Shown: positions 20,043 through 28,552 of the stretch, piece after piece | Numbering within the stretch: the stretch's first letter is position 1 | Layout: each line of letters opens with the position of its first letter | Position numbers and translations under genes: made by a program | Virus record (IMG/VR): IMGVR_UViG_3300032309_000500 | Span: 1 to 29,074 of that record | Length of the DNA: 29,074 nucleotides | Reading direction: 5' to 3' (one strand) | Origin: a virus | Notes under the pieces: generated by a model | The model's input: only the letters and a program-made list of their open reading frames with translations | Databases searched by the model: none | What the model was told of the DNA's origin: nothing

Positions 20043-23036
20043 ATGGCTATTCTAAAAAAACGCACATCAAGCAAACAACTCCCAGAGGCAAGGGGTCTTG
20101 ACCGCGCACCGTTGGACAGTGTTATTCGAGACCTTAATGACCGTCCTTCATTGACTGGTCGCACTTCTGATTCACTGACTTCAACTGATGGCTCTTTTGC
20201 ACCAACCAATAGACCAACTTTGTCAACAGGGGAAACAACAAAGCCAACGCTGACGTCTACAACTAAGCCTGTAACAACAAAACCAGCCATAACTTCAAAA
20301 CCATCCGTAACTACAAAACCAATAACCACAAAGCCATCGGTTACGACTAAGCCTGCGGTCACCACAAAACCAACAACCACAACCAAACCTTCAATTACGA
20401 CAAAACCAACAACAACAACCAAGCCTTCCATTACAACAAAGACGCCAACGACTCCGACAACAAAAACACCTATTACATCGGTTGTAAAAAAACCAACTGT
20501 TACGACTCCAAAGACAAACACAAACTCCACCACCAATAAGGTGGTAAACGCGCTTACGGGCGCGGCAATTGGCGCTGGCACAAAACTTATCATTGACAAG
20601 ATTACGGGCAAGCCTGTTATTAAGTCTGGCACTGGCACAACAGTACCTAAAGCGCCTATTACTGGAACACCCAAAGCACCTATTACTGGAACCCCCAAAG
20701 CGCCCGTCACTGGTACACCTAAATCCCCCGCTGGCGGAACAAAAACGCCACCTGCTGGTGGCACAAAGACGCCTCCTGCTGGCGGTACAAAAACACCACC
20801 TACCAGCGTGGTGAAACCGCCTGCTGGCGGTGGTAGCCTGATTACTGCGGACGAGGCGTACAAAGGCACACTTGCTGATGAATCTTTGGGTTTGCCTGAA
20901 GGGTCTATTGACAACGGGGATGGAACATATACGTCTGACGGTACAACTTTTGATATGCAGACGGGTATGCCTCTGTACCGCGAAAACGCGGAAGGTGGTG
21001 TGGATGTTGTGACGGACAACAACGACGGGACGTACACCATTGGCAACACAACCTACAGCATGGACAATGACTCTGTTTTGTACACCACTGATGCTGATGG
21101 AAATATTACCGTTGCTGGTAGCGATAGCGGTGGAGGTGGAGAAACAAATGTTGTTGGCGAAGGAGACGATGGTTCTTCTGAAGAGCAATATTATGAAGAC
21201 GACAGTGGCAACATTTACACAATGAACGACGATGGTAGCTACGACTTATATCGTGCCGCTGAAGTAGATGAGGATATTTCCGCAGAGGATGCTGGCTTAT
21301 TTGGCACTTCTCCAGTAGAAGAAGAAGAACAATATTACGAAGATGATAGTGGCAACACTTACATCTTGAATGACGATGGTGAATACGATTTGTACCGCGC
21401 CGCAGAAGTGCCAGAAGACATTGTTGAAGAAGACTATGGTCTATTTGATACTTACCCAGAAGAAGAATTTGTGTACGAGCCAGACGAGCGATATTCAACT
21501 TTTGAAGATGACGGTGACGAATACTACGATTTCAAAAGTGGGGGCTTGACTACTATGATGAAAAACGGCGGAGTTCCTCGTTTTGAAGATGGCGGAGTGG
21601 CGTATATGCCCTATGGCGCTGTAGACAACAACGACGGCACATTCACAATAGACAACGACGTCTTTGATATGGAGACTGGTGACCCTCTGTACAGCATGAA
21701 TGACGACGGCGAAATCATTTACGTTGAGCCATCCGCTATAAGCGGTTATGTGGACAACGAAGATGGAACGTACACGATGGATGGCATAACCTACGACATC
21801 GAAACAGATATGCCGTTGTACGCAGATAGCGAAAGTGGCGTTGACATTGCAACAGACAACGGCGATGGTACTTACACCATAGGAAATCAAACCTATGACA
21901 TGGAGACCAACGAGCCTTTGTACACTACCAACCCAACAACGCGCTCACTAACCGTAAACCCTACCGCAATTTCTAACGTAGGCAGTGGAGCTACTAACAC
22001 CAAAAAAGACGTCTACCAAACTGACGCAGAAGGAAATGTCTTTAAAAACGGCGTCTTCTATCGTGCGCCAGACATTCCTAATGCTCCAACAAGTTTTCTT
22101 GACTCTGACTTTTTGTCGACATTGACTAATGCATTAGGCACAACCGCAGGCGCGGCTGGTGCTGGCGCTTTGGTTGCCTCGTTGCTTGGCAGTGACTTTA
22201 CGGGTGGTGGTAGCGGCGCTCAGAACCAAGGCGTGGATATGTCGCAGGTTGGTCTCATCAACCCACGCACGACCGACTTTGGGATTGGCCCAACAAACTT
22301 TGTGGGCTACGACCAGTACGGTACGGATGCGGACGACTACACACCAAACGAAGAGTTGTTGCGCAATTTGAATGCACCGGGCTACAACCCCGTGCGTGAA
22401 GGCGATTACGGCTACGAAGAAGTTCCCGCAGAAGAAGAAGAAGTTCCAGAAATGGCTTCTGGTGGCTTGTCTTCCATGTCAACGCCTGTAGCCTCTTACT
22501 ACACCTTTGGTCAACCCGCTGACATCTTGGCAAACTTGGGGATGCGTCCGCAACCCCCAATGAACCCGCCTGAGATGATGCCTCAAGTTGGTCAGCAAAA
22601 GCCTGCCCAGCAAATGCAACAGCAAGGGTTGCCACAACAGATGCCACCTCAAATGGCACAGCAGGCTCCGCAAGGTATGCCCCAGCAGGGCATGATGCCT
22701 CAACAGCAGGGTATGCCTCCTCCTATGCGTAAGGGTGGCTTGCCCCACGTTTCTAACGTGCCATTGACTCAAGGCCGCATGGATTTCCGCAAGGGCGCGG
22801 CTGTGCATGGCGCAGGCGATGGACAGTCTGATGACATTCCAGCTATGCTGGCGGATGGTGAATATGTAATTGACGCTGAGACCGTAGCGCAAATTGGCAA
22901 CGGCTCAACTAAGGCTGGCGCACAGGCTTTGGATAAGTTCCGCGAGGGTATCCGCGCTCACAAGCGCTCTGCCCCTGTCAACAAGATTCCACCTAAAACC
23001 AAGGCGTTGACCTCGTATCTCAAAGGAGCAAGATAA
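20043..23036 (+). CDS. Giant multi-repeat virion protein (997 residues)
   Basis: The layout is unusual. Residues 1-64 are basic and polar; 65-143 are TTKP-type repeats; 168-191 form a hydrophobic patch (NALTGAAIGAGTKLIIDKI). Then come PKAPITGT (202-226) and AGGTKTPP (230-253) repeats. Residues 289-627 hold five copies of a DN-x-DGTYT...DMxTxxPLY unit and two copies of a YYEDDSGN unit, all strongly acidic. After that come a GGLTTMMKNGGVPRFEDGGV segment, more hydrophobic stretches (AGALVASLLGSDFTGG), a Gln/Pro/Met-rich region, and a conserved C-terminal 100 residues (VHGAGDGQSDDIPAML, then EYVIDAETVAQIGNG, AHKRSAPVNKIPPK). That C-terminal segment I recall from other phage virion proteins. AGGATAAGAC is the ribosome site. 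Function is not assigned; probably an internal virion or tail component. Confidence 0.7.
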   Translation: MAILKKRTSSKQLPEARGLDRAPLDSVIRDLNDRPSLTGRTSDSLTSTDGSFAPTNRPTLSTGETTKPTLTSTTKPVTTKPAITSKPSVTTKPITTKPSVTTKPAVTTKPTTTTKPSITTKPTTTTKPSITTKTPTTPTTKTPITSVVKKPTVTTPKTNTNSTTNKVVNALTGAAIGAGTKLIIDKITGKPVIKSGTGTTVPKAPITGTPKAPITGTPKAPVTGTPKSPAGGTKTPPAGGTKTPPAGGTKTPPTSVVKPPAGGGSLITADEAYKGTLADESLGLPEGSIDNGDGTYTSDGTTFDMQTGMPLYRENAEGGVDVVTDNNDGTYTIGNTTYSMDNDSVLYTTDADGNITVAGSDSGGGGETNVVGEGDDGSSEEQYYEDDSGNIYTMNDDGSYDLYRAAEVDEDISAEDAGLFGTSPVEEEEQYYEDDSGNTYILNDDGEYDLYRAAEVPEDIVEEDYGLFDTYPEEEFVYEPDERYSTFEDDGDEYYDFKSGGLTTMMKNGGVPRFEDGGVAYMPYGAVDNNDGTFTIDNDVFDMETGDPLYSMNDDGEIIYVEPSAISGYVDNEDGTYTMDGITYDIETDMPLYADSESGVDIATDNGDGTYTIGNQTYDMETNEPLYTTNPTTRSLTVNPTAISNVGSGATNTKKDVYQTDAEGNVFKNGVFYRAPDIPNAPTSFLDSDFLSTLTNALGTTAGAAGAGALVASLLGSDFTGGGSGAQNQGVDMSQVGLINPRTTDFGIGPTNFVGYDQYGTDADDYTPNEELLRNLNAPGYNPVREGDYGYEEVPAEEEEVPEMASGGLSSMSTPVASYYTFGQPADILANLGMRPQPPMNPPEMMPQVGQQKPAQQMQQQGLPQQMPPQMAQQAPQGMPQQGMMPQQQGMPPPMRKGGLPHVSNVPLTQGRMDFRKGAAVHGAGDGQSDDIPAMLADGEYVIDAETVAQIGNGSTKAGAQALDKFREGIRAHKRSAPVNKIPPKTKALTSYLKGAR
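20235..20471 (+). repeat. TTKP / SITTKP coding repeat
   Basis: About twelve units of the T-T-K-P type, with A/C-rich codons (ACAACAAAACC-like). The product is a mucin-like disordered linker. The DNA is a slippage-prone low-complexity tract. Confidence 0.85.
20646..20801 (+). repeat. PKAPITGT and AGGTKTPP coding repeats
   Basis: Three copies of a PKAP(I/V)TGT unit (about 20646-20720) are followed by three copies of AGGTKTPP (about 20730-20801). These are coding tandem repeats. Confidence 0.8.
20907..21923 (+). repeat. Acidic DN-x-DGTYT repeat array
   Basis: Five units of about 23-24 residues at 20907-20978, 21015-21083, 21624-21692, 21750-21821 and 21855-21923 share DN(G/N/E)DGT(Y/F)T and a (D/S)M...PLY-like end. 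Two longer units with YYEDDSGN lie at 21180-21302 and 21324-21446. The D-x-N/D-x-D-G loop recalls calcium-binding loops; this is not proved. Confidence 0.8.
23023..23028 (+). promoter_or_regulatory. Shine-Dalgarno AAGGAG before the 337-residue gene
   Basis: AAGGAG is seven bases before ATG 23036, which overlaps the preceding TAA (TAATG). Confidence 0.6.
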
Positions 23037-24049
23037 TGGCTGGCTTATTTCAGGGTGACCCACTACCCGCGATTACCAAGACGACGGAAGCCCAACAGTC
23101 GGCTCCAGAGTTTTACACGAACTACCTGCAAGACATTGCCAACTTAGGTCAGAACGCTGTCCAGCAGGGCGGTATTGCTGGCTTCAGTCCTTTGCAACAG
23201 CAAGCCTTTCAGATGGTTCCAGACGTTGCGTTTGCTGGCGCTGGGTCTATGGGTGCATCATCCCAATTATTGGGCGAGGCAGGCGTTACAACCGTTCCTG
23301 ACGTCATTGCTGACTACATGAACCCCTATCAGTCCGCTGTGGTGGATGAGATGGGTCGACTGACTCAGCGTAACATTCAAGAAAACATTTTGCCAAACCT
23401 TGGCGCGGCGGCGGTTGGCTCTGGTCAGTTTGGTTCACGTCGTCAGTCTCAAGCCACTGGCAACGCTTTGCGTGACATCCAAGCGGATTTGCTTGGCAAG
23501 CAAATGCAAGCGCTTCAGCAAGGCTACACGACCGCTGGAACGCAGGCTCAAACTGATTTGTCTCGCGCACTGAGTGCTGGTCAAGCCTTTGAGAACTTAG
23601 GTCAAGCCCAACAGGGTATGGGTCTGGCTGGTCTGAAGACCATGTCTGACTACGGCGCTCAACAGCAGGCACAAGGTCAGAAGTTGCTTGACTACCCAAT
23701 GGCTCAAACTCAACAGTTTGCCAAGTTGCTTCAAGGTTATCAAATGCCTATGGGTACAACCACGCAACAAGTTGGCTCAGAGGGTTACTCCAACAGTCCG
23801 CTGTCTCAAATTGCTGGCTTGGGTTCTTTGGTTGCTTCTTTGTTTCCCCAGCAATCTGCAACTCAAGATTTGCAAAATCAACTTCTTCAAAAACAGATTG
23901 CTTCTATAAAAAGCGCCAAAGGTGGCGCAATCAAAAAAGCAAACGGTGGCGGGGTGCGTCTTGCTGATGGCGGAATGGCTCCTTCTGGCGCAGAATATCA
24001 CGATGGCAAAGGTAATTTTTACGATGCCGATGGCTACTTAGTGGGGTAA
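23036..24049 (+). CDS. Internal virion / ejection-type protein (NPY...FGSRR family)
   Basis: 337 residues. Typical segments are GIAGFSPLQQQAFQMVPD, DYMNPYQSAVVDEMGRLTQR and GSGQFGSRRQSQATGNALRD, which I recall from a widespread family of phage internal or structural proteins. It is rich in Gln, Ala and Gly and largely helical, suggesting an extended assembly. The C-terminus has three GG motifs (AKGGAIKKANGGG, RLADGGMAP) and a D-x-D-G end (YDADGYLVG). It follows the 997-residue gene with a TAATG overlap. Confidence 0.75.
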   Translation: MAGLFQGDPLPAITKTTEAQQSAPEFYTNYLQDIANLGQNAVQQGGIAGFSPLQQQAFQMVPDVAFAGAGSMGASSQLLGEAGVTTVPDVIADYMNPYQSAVVDEMGRLTQRNIQENILPNLGAAAVGSGQFGSRRQSQATGNALRDIQADLLGKQMQALQQGYTTAGTQAQTDLSRALSAGQAFENLGQAQQGMGLAGLKTMSDYGAQQQAQGQKLLDYPMAQTQQFAKLLQGYQMPMGTTTQQVGSEGYSNSPLSQIAGLGSLVASLFPQQSATQDLQNQLLQKQIASIKSAKGGAIKKANGGGVRLADGGMAPSGAEYHDGKGNFYDADGYLVG

Positions 24050-25834
24050 ATGATGGCAACTGCACAACCAGCACAAGGCGGTTTGAATCAAGCCTCCGTC
24101 GCTCAACAAAAACCTCCTGTACCAGTTCAGGCTGGGGGGAAGTTTGATGTGAGCGCGGCGCAAGCCAACAATTTAGAAAAGATAGCAACACCAAACCCTC
24201 TAAAGAATTTTGTTTCTGACGAACTCGAAGACCAACGCGAGGCTCTCAACATTGCTTTGGCGCGTATGCGTGCAAGTTTGGATGACCGAAAGAGTAGAAG
24301 GTTTGACCCTGTCTTGATGCAGACCGCCGCAGGTTTCCTAAAACCCACTAAGACGGGTTCTTTTGGTGAGTCCTTGGGGTACGCCGCGGAGGGGGCTGGC
24401 GTCGCCGCAGACCGCGAGGCAGTCTTTGAAAAAGAAAACCAAAAGATGGAAATGGAACTGCTTGCAAAGGAACAAGAACTTCGCAGGCAAATGGGTAGTG
24501 ACAGATTCTTGGGTGCTTTGGTAAATCGGGGACGTAATACCGCTCCTCCACCTGCGTCTGGTGCTGTTACCACGCCAACTGGAGCGCCAAGAATCCAAGG
24601 CACAGCCTCCCCAGTAGACCTTACCTCCGCTTCAGTTCGCCCTCCAACAGCCGACCAAGTCGTAGATGCGGCTAAAGCGGGTCGCATCGTGATTGACGAC
24701 GAAACAATATTGATGTCTAAAAATATTGACCCTAAATTGCCAGAAATACTAAAGGCAATCCGCGAAACTCAGTTGAAAGAAGATACAGCTACTCTTGAGC
24801 GCGAAAAGTTTCAAGGTACGACTCGTAAAGTCAAACCTCTTGGTGGCTTAACTGAACGCGAGATGGATAGAACTGAATACGCAGAATACCAAGCAAAAAT
24901 TAAAGAAGCTGAGGACGCCAACGACGAGCAAATCTTGCTTAGATATTACAAGAAAAAAGGTTGGTTGGAAGGTAATCAACTTAGTGAATATAAGCCTGCA
25001 AAAGAAGGTGAAGCGCCTGCTCCAATTCCTCGTTCTAAATCTCAATCAGAGATAGACGCAGAAAAAGAAGCAATGACTGAGAGACAAAGAGTTCGCGCCA
25101 AAGCATCTGAGGATGCTGGAAACATGGTTCTTGACCGTGGTAGAAACTCTATCAACATGGAGAGTCTTGCTACTGATGTATTGAGTCTTACAGACTCAAA
25201 TGCCAAGGCGTTTAATCTGATGCAAAACGCAACGGTTAGAGACGCTGTGTTGCGTGCAGTTGAGCAGGGTGCGTCGGTGACGGCGGGGCCAATGACGGTG
25301 GCTTTGAATTTGCCTGTCCGCGTTGCGCTACAGGGAAACAAAGAATACCAGTTGACCAAGGACGACATTGCCGCGTTGCAGTTGTTCCAACAAAAGCAAT
25401 CTGCAATTACGGCAGAGATGCGCAGAATGGCAAGAACACCGGGCGAGGGCGCAACAGACAGGGCGGAGGGTCAGTTGTACGCCGCCATCGGCATACTCCC
25501 AACCGACTCAGCCAAAGTGTTGGCACTCAAGTCAGAGGCGATGATTCAGCGTGCGCGTTACGATGCACGCGCCGCGGAGTTGTGGTCTAAGTTCCAAGAT
25601 GACAATCCAAACAGGTCGTTCACATACTTCCAAAACAACAATCCAGAGTTCAGAGAACTTCAGAAAAACTATGTTCGCACGCTCAACGATATGCGTGAGA
25701 AAAATGCGGACACGTTGCGGACATCACCAAAGGCTCCAGCACCTACTGGTCAATCTTCAGGACAATCTGGCGCTGAACGCAAACCACCAAAGGGTTGGAA
25801 GAAAATGCCTGACGGCTCTTTTGAGAAAGAATGA
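24050..25834 (+). CDS. Coiled-coil internal virion-like protein
   Basis: 594 residues; ATG 24050 directly follows the previous TAA (ATG 24053 also possible). Residues 55-80 and 120-150 are strongly helical (LEDQREALNIALARMRASLD; NQKMEMELLAKEQELRRQM). A Pro/Thr linker follows (about 165-200). Further charged helices span 235-350 (LKEDTATLEREKF, AEYQAKIKEAEDANDEQIL). About 360-550 is a conserved-looking helical domain (ATDVLSLTDSNAKAFNLMQN, then GQLYAAIGILPTDSAKVLAL, SFTYFQNNNPEF). The tail ends PPKGWKKMPDGSFEKE. There are no transmembrane segments. The layout and position fit an internal ejection protein; no enzyme site was recognised. Confidence 0.7.
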   Translation: MMATAQPAQGGLNQASVAQQKPPVPVQAGGKFDVSAAQANNLEKIATPNPLKNFVSDELEDQREALNIALARMRASLDDRKSRRFDPVLMQTAAGFLKPTKTGSFGESLGYAAEGAGVAADREAVFEKENQKMEMELLAKEQELRRQMGSDRFLGALVNRGRNTAPPPASGAVTTPTGAPRIQGTASPVDLTSASVRPPTADQVVDAAKAGRIVIDDETILMSKNIDPKLPEILKAIRETQLKEDTATLEREKFQGTTRKVKPLGGLTEREMDRTEYAEYQAKIKEAEDANDEQILLRYYKKKGWLEGNQLSEYKPAKEGEAPAPIPRSKSQSEIDAEKEAMTERQRVRAKASEDAGNMVLDRGRNSINMESLATDVLSLTDSNAKAFNLMQNATVRDAVLRAVEQGASVTAGPMTVALNLPVRVALQGNKEYQLTKDDIAALQLFQQKQSAITAEMRRMARTPGEGATDRAEGQLYAAIGILPTDSAKVLALKSEAMIQRARYDARAAELWSKFQDDNPNRSFTYFQNNNPEFRELQKNYVRTLNDMREKNADTLRTSPKAPAPTGQSSGQSGAERKPPKGWKKMPDGSFEKE

Positions 25835-27483
25835 CCATGTCAACAGTTGCTGATTACAACAACAACCCCGGTAATTTAAAACCCATCGGTTTCACTTACA
25901 AAGGTCAAATTGGAGTTGATGACCGAGGCTTTGCTGTTTTTGCAACAAAAGAGGCTGGTCGCAATGCGTTGATTCAAGACATTCAAATCAAGCAAAAGAG
26001 AGGGATTAACACCCCTCAATCTTTTATTGACAAGTATGCTCCAGCAGGCGCAGAAAATCCAGAAGATGCGCGAGACAACTACAAAGTTGGTATGGCGGAG
26101 CATCTTGGTTTAAAAAGTACAAAAGACCCCTTTCCAGAAGGTTCAGCAGAAAAGATTGCCGACTTTATTACGTCATTTGAAAGCGGTCAGGGTCTACCGC
26201 AGGCAAGTCAAGATGCATCAAAAGCCGACCCTAATAATCCATTTGCTGTTGGTGTTCCTTTAGCTGATAAAGCGCGTGAGGCTACAGAAGCTAAAGAAAA
26301 AAAAGAAGAAAACAAAGAACCAACAACTTTGCTTGAAAAAGCAAGTGCTTTAGCCAATGAGGTTGACCCAACATATGGCGCTTTGGCTGGCGCTGTGGCA
26401 AACGTGGGTGGCGCTAAATTTGTCAAGCCACCTTTGACTCCAGCGGAGATTGCTAGTTTAGCCGCTGAGGAAAAATTGCGGTTAGACCGTCTAGCGTTAC
26501 GAGACGCCGCTCCAATGGGTTTTGAAGACATTCAAAAATCTTATGACATAAGCCAAGGCGAACTTGAAAGAATCAAGAACGAGCAAAAGTTAAAGGAGAT
26601 GCAATTAAAGTCACTCCCTCCTGCATCGCCACCACCCGCGCCAACTCCGCAAGAGCAGTTAGAGATTGAGGCACGCAAAATTACTGGTGCTGGAGCGCCG
26701 TACAACACCGTACAAGCGATGGCAAGTGAGCGAGTTCCTTACAACTTAGCAAGCCAAGCAATTGACATGACTCGTGGAGAGGGGCATGGCAAGGGCGCTC
26801 ACGACATTATTGACGTTTTCAATCAAGGCAAACAAAAAGCCGCTGACTTGGGTCTTGTGTCTGGTTTTAAACTTACGGGTGAAAAAGGGCCGGGCGAGTT
26901 GTACCTTCCCGACGAACTCGCTGACCCCAAGAACGCTGAAATCCAACAGCGCGTTGAAGCAAGTCAAAACCAGCAAGCAATCTTTGAGCAACAGCAAGAG
27001 CAAGAACGCTTACGTCTTCAAGCTGAGTTAGACCGTATCAGCAAAGAGCGTGCATTGCAGGGTTCGCAACTTAACGCCCTTGCTGGTCAAGTGAGAGACG
27101 TAAAGCCTTTAAAGAAGGCAGTGACTACGTCAGAGCAAGCCGCTGAGTTGGCTAGATACAAAGCCAAACTAAAAGCGCAAAATCAACCCACGACCCCACA
27201 AGACCTTTTAAACAAAGGAAAAACTGTTGGTCGTACAGTTGCTGGTGGAGCCGCTGGCTATTACGGTGTGATGAGCGTTCAAGAAGCGTTGGAGCGCTAT
27301 AAAGCTGGCGATACTAGTGAAGCCGTTTTGCAGACTTTAGGTGCGCTTTCTGCGACAGCCTCATTAGCACCCCCAGTCAATCCAAAACTATCTGGTTTGA
27401 AGAAAGCTGGAACGCTTGGAGCGTTAGGTATGGCTGGACGAGATATTTACAAACGCCTCACCCAAGAACCCCCAGCACAATAA
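25831..27483 (+). CDS. Virion protein with N-terminal P5-like (peptidoglycan-active) domain and hydrophobic C-terminus
   Basis: 550 residues; the ATG at 25831 overlaps the preceding TGA (ATG 25837 also possible). Residues 8-105 contain YNNNPGNLKPIG, GRGFAVFATKEAGRNAL-type (here DDRGFAVFATKEAGRNALIQ), TPQSFIDKYAPAG and NYKVGMAEHLGL. This is the pattern of the small virion-associated domain often annotated as structural protein P5, related to cell-wall-degrading virion enzymes. Then comes a Pro/Glu-rich linker, a long charged coiled coil (about 370-415), and at about 465-545 hydrophobic stretches (RTVAGGAAGYYGVMS, QTLGALSATASLAPP). It probably enters the cell envelope during infection to open a path for DNA. 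The last + strand gene; the terminator lies just after it. Confidence 0.75.
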   Translation: MTMSTVADYNNNPGNLKPIGFTYKGQIGVDDRGFAVFATKEAGRNALIQDIQIKQKRGINTPQSFIDKYAPAGAENPEDARDNYKVGMAEHLGLKSTKDPFPEGSAEKIADFITSFESGQGLPQASQDASKADPNNPFAVGVPLADKAREATEAKEKKEENKEPTTLLEKASALANEVDPTYGALAGAVANVGGAKFVKPPLTPAEIASLAAEEKLRLDRLALRDAAPMGFEDIQKSYDISQGELERIKNEQKLKEMQLKSLPPASPPPAPTPQEQLEIEARKITGAGAPYNTVQAMASERVPYNLASQAIDMTRGEGHGKGAHDIIDVFNQGKQKAADLGLVSGFKLTGEKGPGELYLPDELADPKNAEIQQRVEASQNQQAIFEQQQEQERLRLQAELDRISKERALQGSQLNALAGQVRDVKPLKKAVTTSEQAAELARYKAKLKAQNQPTTPQDLLNKGKTVGRTVAGGAAGYYGVMSVQEALERYKAGDTSEAVLQTLGALSATASLAPPVNPKLSGLKKAGTLGALGMAGRDIYKRLTQEPPAQ

Positions 27484-27515
27484 GTTTCGAGGAGCAGTTG
27501 CCGCTCTCCTTCTTT

Positions 27516-27543
27516 GCCCCCCTTAATCGGGGGGCTTTTTTTT
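27516..27543 (+). terminator. Strong rho-independent terminator of the rightward unit
   Basis: The stem is seven G/C pairs (GCCCCCC at 27516-27522 and GGGGGGC at 27529-27535) with loop TTAATC, followed directly by eight T. The T run is on the + strand only, so it stops rightward transcription. The end of the leftward unit abuts it at 27542. The only gap in the window with no gene, 27484-27541, holds this element. Confidence 0.95.
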
Positions 27544-27763
27544 ATGCTGGTCGTTGATTCTCTAAAGCCTCACCAACTGCGCGGTTCATCTCTTTGACAA
27601 TTTCTACGCAACGAGCGTGTTCCTTACGGGCGTACTCCATTGCCACATATAACTCAATGTTGTGGGCAAATTGGGTTATGTCTACCTCGTCTGCCAGCAA
27701 TGGGTCTTTGCGGGGTCGGTCGCTTTGGAAGAAGATTTGTTTAACTGTTTCTTCGCTTAACAT
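27542..27763 (-). CDS. Small helical phage protein, unknown
   Basis: 73 residues from ATG 27763. AAGGA at 27774-27770 lies six bases upstream, while the TTG at 27769 would be too close. The product begins MLSEETVKQIFFQSDRPRKD and continues with a helical part (FAHNIELYVAMEYARKEHAR, VEIVKEMNRAVGEALEN). The gene is charged and soluble, with one Cys. It ends on the T run of the terminator and follows the nuclease gene. I recognise no family. Confidence 0.7.
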   Translation of the reverse strand: MLSEETVKQIFFQSDRPRKDPLLADEVDITQFAHNIELYVAMEYARKEHARCVEIVKEMNRAVGEALENQRPA

Positions 27764-27772
27764 TTTCAATCC

Positions 27773-28543
27773 TTACTTGTGAGAGTTTTTAAGTTGCCAA
27801 AATTGTAAAAGGTTTACAAACATTTCCCAGCCACGGTCAAGGTCTTCTGCACTCCACTCGCGCACCACGACAAGGTCAGGAACGCTACGGGAGACAAAGA
27901 CGTTTGCACAGCGTGCCTTGGGGATGCCTAAACCAACTCGGTAAGCTGAGAGTTGCATGAGGTGTTCATCGTATCCATCGACCTTTGCGGGGTCAGAGAA
28001 CTCTTTGGTTTTGATGTCAGCAACGATGCCTTCTCCGTCCCCAGAAAATAAATCGCACTTACCGCCAAAACCGAGGTCATGTGCAAATGAGCGTTCAGAG
28101 ACCCATCGTTGTTGACCGAAGTGTTTGGTGATTGCGAGGTCGCAGGCTTGAACACTCTCGTGGTGCTTGCCTGTCGGGTTGTTTTCATAAAAGCCTTGTA
28201 TTGATGCATGGATGTCAGTTCCCGCATCCGCCGCAGACCGACCCTGCTCTTTGGAGTCGCTGATGATTCGCTCAACGTATTCTTTTTCAGGCTCGTCTGG
28301 GCGACGTGGGAGGGTAAGCGCGGCGAGTAGTACCTGTTGCTGAAGCCAAGCTGTCAGCGCGGGTTTCGCCGCGACGCTCAATATTGTAGTGACACTTGGA
28401 ACCAAGTTCATGGTTCGCGCATCACGCAGAGTAGTAGCACGCTGTCCGCCCTTCTTGGCTTCCACGGTGTACTGTGGCACGCCATCGCGGGTGTACCAGT
28501 GATTCGATTCGCTTGCGCGTATTGCTGGGGTTGTTAGTGACAT
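27773..28543 (-). CDS. RecB/Cas4-like PD-(D/E)XK exonuclease
   Basis: 256 residues from ATG 28543, chosen because GAGGAA lies just upstream; an upstream extension would read through the next gene in another frame. Motifs in order: DIHASI (His112) after GTD, ERSF (Glu150), GFGGKCDLF (Asp164), VADIKTKEF (Asp176-x-Lys178) and QLSAY (Gln197). This H...E...D...DxK...QxxxY set is the RecB-family nuclease signature, as in Cas4, lambda-type and phage-encoded exonucleases. It likely digests or processes DNA ends for recombination or replication. No helicase or iron-sulfur Cys set is visible, so Cas4 itself is unlikely. Confidence 0.85.
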   Translation of the reverse strand: MSLTTPAIRASESNHWYTRDGVPQYTVEAKKGGQRATTLRDARTMNLVPSVTTILSVAAKPALTAWLQQQVLLAALTLPRRPDEPEKEYVERIISDSKEQGRSAADAGTDIHASIQGFYENNPTGKHHESVQACDLAITKHFGQQRWVSERSFAHDLGFGGKCDLFSGDGEGIVADIKTKEFSDPAKVDGYDEHLMQLSAYRVGLGIPKARCANVFVSRSVPDLVVVREWSAEDLDRGWEMFVNLLQFWQLKNSHK

Positions 28544-28546
28544 TTG

Positions 28547-28552
28547 TTCCTC
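28547..28552 (-). promoter_or_regulatory. Shine-Dalgarno for the RecB-like nuclease
   Basis: GAGGAA on the - strand, with the GAGG core five bases before ATG 28543. It overlaps the stop of the upstream gene and shows that the long upstream in-frame extension is not real. Confidence 0.65.

Noticed and set aside
20235-20801. CRISPR-like tandem repeats
   Set aside because: Units are short, in frame and without unique spacers of constant length; they encode TTKP and AGGTKTPP.
19913-21049. Long - strand open frame of 378 codons opposite the repeat protein
   Set aside because: It is the antisense of TTKP and related repeats; composition (Val/Gly/Phe-rich repeats) mirrors the + strand gene and no ribosome site or neighbouring - gene supports it.
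20391-21188. Second - strand frame of 265 codons over the same repeats
   Set aside because: Shadow of the same repetitive region; Arg/Cys/Ser-rich composition and no start signal.
27773-28543. Cas4 as part of a CRISPR system
   Set aside because: There is no CRISPR array, no other cas gene and no Cys set for the iron-sulfur cluster; a phage RecB-type exonuclease explains the motifs better.
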